DNA of 9,632 bases from Methanosarcinales archaeon (lineage in GTDB: Archaea > Halobacteriota > Syntropharchaeia > Alkanophagales > Methanospirareceae), in contig JAODGR010000008.1 in the NCBI GenBank assembly GCA_025464275.1, positions 1 through 9,632 of the forward strand, written 5' to 3'. Numbering within the stretch: the first letter of the stretch is position 1; every line of letters starts with the position of its first letter. Below, in pieces: positions 6,130 through 9,632 of this stretch. The notes beneath the pieces are model-generated. The model was given only the letters and a program-made list of their open reading frames with translations. It did not search any database and was not told the DNA's origin. Made by a program: the position numbers and the translations under genes.

Positions 6130-7497
6130 ATGAGTGCAGTGGATGAAAAGAGATACGAGGAGATGATAGAAATCCCTTACGGCACCGGGCAGGTGGAGGT
6201 GCAGTTAGGAGTGGAGATAGAAGGAGCAGAACTGGAGCTGTTAGAGTGGAGCAGCACCGAGCGTATCCATACCGGGGCGGAGACTGACGCGGATATGGAT
6301 ATAATACAGAGAGCTGTGCGAAACCCTATTGGCACGAAGCCACTGGGCGAGATATTAGCTTTGGCATCGAGAAGTCGAAACAGCAAGAGCAAGAGCAAGA
6401 GGATAGTGATTGTGGTGGACGACCACACGAGGAATGCACCAACCGAGCGGATGCTTGATGCATTGTATGAGGAGATAGAGCGTCAGGAGCAGGAGTGGGA
6501 AATCATACTGCTCGTGGCCTGTGGCACGCACCCGGCACCTTCCACTGGAGACCTGCGGCGTATACTGGGTAAGTATTATGACCATCGGGGGTTCAGGGTA
6601 GTGATTCACGACTGCGACGCTCCCGAGCCCGATCTGGTATACGTGGGTACCACCACCAGAGGGACACCGGTGAGACTGAACAGAATATACAAGGAGGCAG
6701 ACGTGCGAATTCTGACCGGGGATATAACACTGCACTACTATGCAGGCTTTGGCGGTGGGCGTAAGAGTATCCTGCCGGGCATATCGGCACGCGAGACGAT
6801 CATGAAGAACCATGCACTTCTGGTAGACGAGCGGGCGAGGACAGCGAATATAGAGGATAATCCCGTGCATCTGGACATGAGCGAAGCTGCTTCGTTCGCA
6901 CCGCCTGATTTCGTGCTCAATACCGTTGCCGATGCCGCGGGGAATATAGTAGCGGCATATGCCGGCGAATTGAATGCGGTCTTCAGCAAGGGTGCGGGGA
7001 TAGCAAAAGGACTCTTCTGGCATGAAACCGGTCTGTATGATGTGATAGTGGTGAGTGCTGGCGGTTTTCCGAATGACAGGAACCTGTACCAGGCGACGAA
7101 GGCGATTCAGAACTGCTATCAGGCGGTTCTACCGGGCGGTAGCCTGATACTGGTTGCGGAATGCCGTGAAGGGGTTGGAGACATCTATTTTGAGGAGTGG
7201 ATGAATGAATACAAGAGCTACGAAGCGGCAGAGGAAGCGGTCAGGACGAAATTCCTGCTCGGTGGTCATAAAGCATTTTACATGCGAAAGCTGATGCGGA
7301 GGGTCAGGCTGTCCATCGTCTCTGAACTCGACCCGGATATGCTGACCGGGTGGGGGATTAAGGCTTACAGGTCGCTCAGGGCTGCGCTGGATGGTGAGAT
7401 AGGGGCGAGGGGAGGGGGGCGAGGGAACAAACTTAAAATAGGTATAGTAAGGAATGGTTTAGATACTTTATTAGTGCCAGTACCAGAGTTAAGTTAA
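6130..7497 (+). CDS. larA: LarA-family nickel-pincer 2-hydroxyacid racemase
   Basis: A 455-residue protein of the LarA family, whose founding member interconverts D- and L-lactate using a covalently bound nickel-pincer nucleotide. Family landmarks are all present: DDHTRNAP (97-104), CGTH with His134 (His108 of the Lactobacillus enzyme), His202 in LHYYAGFGGGRKS, Lys212 in the same motif (the cofactor-attaching lysine, Lys184) and NH with His228 (His200). The His202-Lys212-His228 spacing (10 and 16) equals that of the reference enzyme. The C-terminal domain follows, with an odd Gly/Arg-rich linker (GARGGGRGNK, 425-434) encoded by a G-run. A SKSKSK tract (85-90) before the DDHTR strand looks like a small insertion. 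Other LarA homologues act on malate, phenyllactate, gluconate or other hydroxyacids, so the substrate is open. The cofactor genes larB, larC and larE are not in this window. The ATG lacks a Shine-Dalgarno, suggesting a leaderless transcript. The gene ends 15 bases before eL19. Confidence 0.87.
   Translation: MSAVDEKRYEEMIEIPYGTGQVEVQLGVEIEGAELELLEWSSTERIHTGAETDADMDIIQRAVRNPIGTKPLGEILALASRSRNSKSKSKRIVIVVDDHTRNAPTERMLDALYEEIERQEQEWEIILLVACGTHPAPSTGDLRRILGKYYDHRGFRVVIHDCDAPEPDLVYVGTTTRGTPVRLNRIYKEADVRILTGDITLHYYAGFGGGRKSILPGISARETIMKNHALLVDERARTANIEDNPVHLDMSEAASFAPPDFVLNTVADAAGNIVAAYAGELNAVFSKGAGIAKGLFWHETGLYDVIVVSAGGFPNDRNLYQATKAIQNCYQAVLPGGSLILVAECREGVGDIYFEEWMNEYKSYEAAEEAVRTKFLLGGHKAFYMRKLMRRVRLSIVSELDPDMLTGWGIKAYRSLRAALDGEIGARGGGRGNKLKIGIVRNGLDTLLVPVPELS
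6382..6399 (+). repeat. Three perfect AGCAAG tandem copies inside the LarA gene
   Basis: AGCAAG is repeated three times without change and in frame, encoding Ser-Lys three times (residues 85-90) between the N-terminal domain and the DDHTR strand. Gain or loss of units by replication slippage would leave the frame intact, so length variation between strains is plausible. Confidence 0.9.
7402..7425 (+). other. G-quadruplex-type motif in the 3' end of the LarA gene
   Basis: Four G-runs of 4, 4, 6 and 3 bases are separated by loops CGA, A and CGA on the coding strand. The motif satisfies the standard rule of four runs of at least three G with loops of one to seven. It encodes the Gly/Arg linker near the LarA C terminus, and its last G lies 87 bases before the eL19 start. 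Folding in DNA or mRNA is possible but unproved. Confidence 0.5.
7431..7473 (+). promoter_or_regulatory. Candidate internal promoter for the ribosomal genes
   Basis: Two TATA-like stretches interrupt an otherwise GC-balanced coding region: ACTTAAAATA at 7431-7440 and ACTTTATTA at 7465-7473. The second would start transcription near 7495, leaving a leader of about 20 bases before the eL19 ATG. They lie within the last codons of LarA, so they could equally be ordinary coding sequence. If real, ribosomal protein expression would not depend on the LarA promoter. Confidence 0.25.
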
Positions 7498-7512
7498 GGA
7501 TAGGTTAGAGCG

Positions 7513-7965
7513 ATGACGAACCTTGCAAAGCAGCGGCGAATCGCAGCCACGATATTGAAGGTGGGGGAGGGTAGAGTATGGATAGACCCTGAAGCTACCG
7601 ATGATGTTGCAGAGGCGATAACGCGGGAGGATATCAGGGGGCTGATAGAGGAAGGCGTGATAAAGAAGAAGCCGAAGAGGGGTGTGAGTCGTGGTCGTGC
7701 GAGAATAAGAGCAATGAAGAGGGCACTTGGACGCAGGAGGGGCTACGGCTCGCGTAAAGGTACAAAAAACGCACGTATGAAGAGGAAGAGGCAGTGGATA
7801 ATCCGGATAAGAGCACTGCGGCGTAGATTGAAGGAGCTGAGAGCGGAGGGAGTGATCGATAAGAGCACTTATCGGAGGTTATACACGAGGGCGAAAGGAG
7901 GCGATATCAGGAGTGTTGCACGGCTGGAAGGGCTGATAAGGCATGAGGAGGGCGAGATAGAATAG
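7513..7965 (+). CDS. rpl19e: Large-subunit ribosomal protein eL19
   Basis: A 150-residue, very basic protein matching archaeal eL19 throughout. The opening LAKQRRIAATIL is followed by GRVWIDPEA, the near-invariant AITREDIRGLIEEGVIKKKPKRGVSRGRAR-type core (residues about 36-64) and a KGTKNAR turn. After these comes the long Lys/Arg-rich helix ending in YRRLYTRAKGG. The protein binds 23S rRNA near the base of the large subunit and, through its helix, contacts the small subunit. It has no bacterial counterpart, which marks this sequence as archaeal. Length is typical. In most archaeal spc operons eL32 lies directly upstream; here LarA does, 15 bases away. uL18 follows after 22 purine-rich bases containing GAGGA sites, so the two are clearly one transcription unit. 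Confidence 0.97.
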   Translation: MTNLAKQRRIAATILKVGEGRVWIDPEATDDVAEAITREDIRGLIEEGVIKKKPKRGVSRGRARIRAMKRALGRRRGYGSRKGTKNARMKRKRQWIIRIRALRRRLKELRAEGVIDKSTYRRLYTRAKGGDIRSVARLEGLIRHEEGEIE

Positions 7966-7987
7966 GGGAGGATAGAGGATAGAAGCG

Positions 7988-8539
7988 ATGCCAAGAAGGA
8001 GAGCGGTTTGCGGACCTATGTATGTGGTTCCCTTCAGGAGACGGAGGGAGGGTAAAACCGATTACCGGAAACGATTACGGCTCCTGATGTCACATAAGCC
8101 GCGGATAGTTGTGAGACGGAGCAATAAGTACGTGCGGATACAGCTGGTGGAGGCAGCCAAGGGTGGAGACAGAACGTTCGTGGACGTGACATCTGCGGAA
8201 CTGAGGAGATATGGATATGAAGGCGATGGGAAGAACATACCAGCAGCCTACCTTACAGGCTTGTTATTCGGTAAGAAGGCGATAGAAGCGGGATTTGAGG
8301 ATGCTATCCTCGATATCGGACTCCATACACCTGTGCATGGTTCGCGTGTTTTTGCAGCGCTGAAAGGTGTTGTTGATGCGGGTATGGATGTGCCTCATGA
8401 CCCTGTTGTGTTCCCTCCGGAGGAACGTATCAGGGGGGAGCATATTGCATCTTATACCGGAGACACCACAATCACAGATAATTTTGAGGAGATAAAGGAG
8501 AGGATAACAACAGATGGCAGGGATAGGGATAAGGCGTGA
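7988..8539 (+). CDS. rpl18: Large-subunit ribosomal protein uL18
   Basis: A 183-residue archaeal/eukaryal-type uL18, which binds 5S rRNA in the central protuberance of the large subunit. The archaeal signature is clear: YVVPFRRRREGKTDYRKRL near the start, LDIGLHTPVHGSRVFAALKG (about 109-128), VDAGMDVPH and the EERIRGEHIASY segment near the C terminus. The chosen ATG follows GAGGATAGAAGCG and gives a ten-residue head (MPRRRAVCGP) before Met11; starting at Met11 would also produce a normal protein, but no second ribosome binding site favours it. The C-terminal residues beyond the conserved core are charged and, over the last 26 bases, also code for the N terminus of uS5 in another frame. Confidence 0.96.
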   Translation: MPRRRAVCGPMYVVPFRRRREGKTDYRKRLRLLMSHKPRIVVRRSNKYVRIQLVEAAKGGDRTFVDVTSAELRRYGYEGDGKNIPAAYLTGLLFGKKAIEAGFEDAILDIGLHTPVHGSRVFAALKGVVDAGMDVPHDPVVFPPEERIRGEHIASYTGDTTITDNFEEIKERITTDGRDRDKA

Positions 8540-9137
8540 AGAGGAGGAGGAATGGAAGCCGGTCACGAGATTGGGCAGGCTGGTGAAGAGTGGTGAGATA
8601 AAGACGATAGAGGAGGCGCTGGCATCGAGGTACCCGATAAAGGAGTATCAAATAATAGAGACGTTGATGCCAGACCTAAATGAGGAGGTCCTGGACATAA
8701 ACATGGTGCAGCGGATGACCGATTCAGGACGGAGGATAAAGTTTAGGGTGTGCGTAATAGTGGGTAATAAGGATGGCTATCTGGGGATAGGACTGGGTAA
8801 AGATGCTCTGGTACGTAACAGTATATTGAAGGCGACGAGGGCTGCGGAATTGAATCTCCGGTATATAGAGCGCGGTTGTGGGTCCTGGGAGTGCAACTGT
8901 GATGAGAAACATTCGCTGCCCTTCGCAGTACGTGGTAAGTCAGGCGGTGTGGAGATAGAGCTCCTGCCGGCACCGCGGGGACTGGGACTCGCAGCGGGGG
9001 ATACACCGAAGAAGGTACTGGAGTTCGCGGGTGTGAAGGACTTATGGACGAAGACGAGGGGCAGTACCCGCACAACCTTCAATCTCGCTATGGCGACCTT
9101 CAATGCACTTGTGAAGACCTCAACGATAAAGAGATAG
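8514..9137 (+). CDS. rps5: Small-subunit ribosomal protein uS5
   Basis: A 207-residue archaeal-type uS5, a decoding-fidelity protein of the 30S body. WKPVTRLGRLVKSGEI near the start and EEVLDINMVQRMTDSGRRIKF (about 57-77) are typical of archaeal and eukaryal members. The double-stranded RNA-binding-like region with GNKDGYLGIGLGK and the second domain with LPAPRGLGLAAGD and GSTRTTFNLA follow. RGCGSWECNCDEKH (120-133) places Cys122, Cys127, Cys129 and His133 in a C-x4-C-x-C-x3-H arrangement; the cysteines and His recur in archaeal uS5 and might bind metal, which I infer only from spacing. The start overlaps the uL18 end by 26 bases. An AGGAGAGGAT ribosome binding site lies inside the uL18 gene, and no other in-frame start is near, so translational coupling is likely. 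Confidence 0.96.
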   Translation: MAGIGIRREEEEEWKPVTRLGRLVKSGEIKTIEEALASRYPIKEYQIIETLMPDLNEEVLDINMVQRMTDSGRRIKFRVCVIVGNKDGYLGIGLGKDALVRNSILKATRAAELNLRYIERGCGSWECNCDEKHSLPFAVRGKSGGVEIELLPAPRGLGLAAGDTPKKVLEFAGVKDLWTKTRGSTRTTFNLAMATFNALVKTSTIKR

Positions 9138-9165
9138 AATAGGGGAGAGGAAGAGAGAGGGGAAG

Positions 9166-9632
9166 ATGTATGCAGTAGTGAAATTAAGGGGTAGCGTGGG
9201 AATAAAGCCGGATATAAAGTATACACTCCAGCTGCTGAGGTTACACAGGGTGAACCATTGCGTGCTGGTGGAAGAGAACGCCTACTACAAGGGGATGCTG
9301 AACCGTGTGAAGGATTATGTTGCCTGGGGAGAGGTCTCAGAGGAGATGCTGGCACTGTTATTGAGGAGGAGGGGCAGATTAGAAGGGGGGAAGAGATTGA
9401 CAGAGGATTATTTACGAGCGAATACACCTTTCGAGTCATTTGATGCGCTGGCACATGCCCTGTGTGCAGGTGAAGTGAGGATGAGGGATTTGATGCGATA
9501 TAAGATCAAACCGGTATTGAGGCTGCATCCGCCAAGGAAGGGTCATCGGGGCATTAAGAGGAGTGTGAAACGAGGCGGTGAGCTCGGGTATCATGGTACC
9601 GGTATAAATGAGTTGCTGTATAAGATGCGATA
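9166..9632 (+). CDS. rpl30: Large-subunit ribosomal protein uL30, complete but for the last stop base
   Basis: All 155 residues are visible, followed by TA at the window end, which is almost certainly the first two bases of a TAA or TAG stop. The protein begins MYAVVKLRGSVGIKPDIKYT, then LRLHRVNHCVLV, and has the long archaeal form (about 150 residues against about 60 in bacteria). The archaeal extension includes GRLEGGKRLTEDYL, LHPPRKGHRGIKRS and GELGYHGTGINEL. It binds 23S rRNA domain II on the large subunit surface. It starts 28 bases after uS5, behind a purine-only run containing several GAGG sites. In archaeal spc operons uL15 and secY normally come next, beyond this window. Confidence 0.95.
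   Translation, partial: MYAVVKLRGSVGIKPDIKYTLQLLRLHRVNHCVLVEENAYYKGMLNRVKDYVAWGEVSEEMLALLLRRRGRLEGGKRLTEDYLRANTPFESFDALAHALCAGEVRMRDLMRYKIKPVLRLHPPRKGHRGIKRSVKRGGELGYHGTGINELLYKMR

Noticed and set aside
6355..7023. Minus-strand open frame of 222 codons
   Set aside because: It lies wholly inside the LarA gene, whose catalytic motifs and residue spacing are intact. The predicted protein has no recognisable domain and a composition typical of antisense reading.
8777..9454. Minus-strand open frame of 225 codons
   Set aside because: It covers uS5 and uL30 in antisense. The predicted protein is dominated by Ser and Pro, as expected when purine-rich coding DNA is read backwards.

Overview
The window looks like a chromosomal piece of an archaeon. 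The right end carries archaeal-type ribosomal proteins in spc-operon order (eL19, uL18, uS5, uL30). eL19 does not occur in bacteria, and uS5 has the archaeal RGCGSWEC signature. Several start regions look leaderless, with TATA-like boxes about 25-30 bases upstream. A euryarchaeal anaerobe related to the methanogen/ANME groups would fit, but that placement is an impression from protein style, not something proved here.

Layout, left to right. Positions 1-76 hold the first 25 codons of a minus-strand gene resembling the DUF84/YjjX non-canonical NTP phosphatases. A short divergent intergenic region separates it from a 12-helix major facilitator transporter (163-1401). Next comes the most interesting block (1500-5268, plus strand). 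It encodes a secreted papain-family (C1A) cysteine protease with a lectin-like domain, a cysteine-rich Asp/Asn stalk and a PEP-CTERM-like sorting tail. An exosortase/archaeosortase-family transpeptidase overlaps it by the ATGA junction, and an EpsI-like (DUF3485) protein follows. This reads as a compact protein-sorting cassette with its likely cargo. A CPBP (CAAX-type) intramembrane protease (5243-6073, minus strand) converges on it and overlaps the end of the EpsI-like gene by 26 bases.

A divergent promoter region (6074-6129) then leads into a LarA-family (nickel-pincer 2-hydroxyacid racemase) gene, followed after 15 bases by the ribosomal genes. LarA sits where archaeal spc operons usually carry eL32, so the operon is broken or rearranged at this point. 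A strong G-quadruplex-type motif and TATA-like sequences lie in the 3' end of the LarA gene, just ahead of eL19. uL30 is complete except for the last base of its stop codon, which is cut by the window end.

How the genes may work together: the protease is exported, its C-terminal tail inserts in the membrane, and the exosortase (Cys185/Arg230/His251) would cleave or transfer it, with the EpsI-like protein as the usual accessory. The CPBP protease is a possible further processing enzyme, but its opposite orientation makes that link speculative. No RNA genes, CRISPR arrays, insertion sequences or attachment sites were seen, and no gene-free stretch exceeds about 100 bases.
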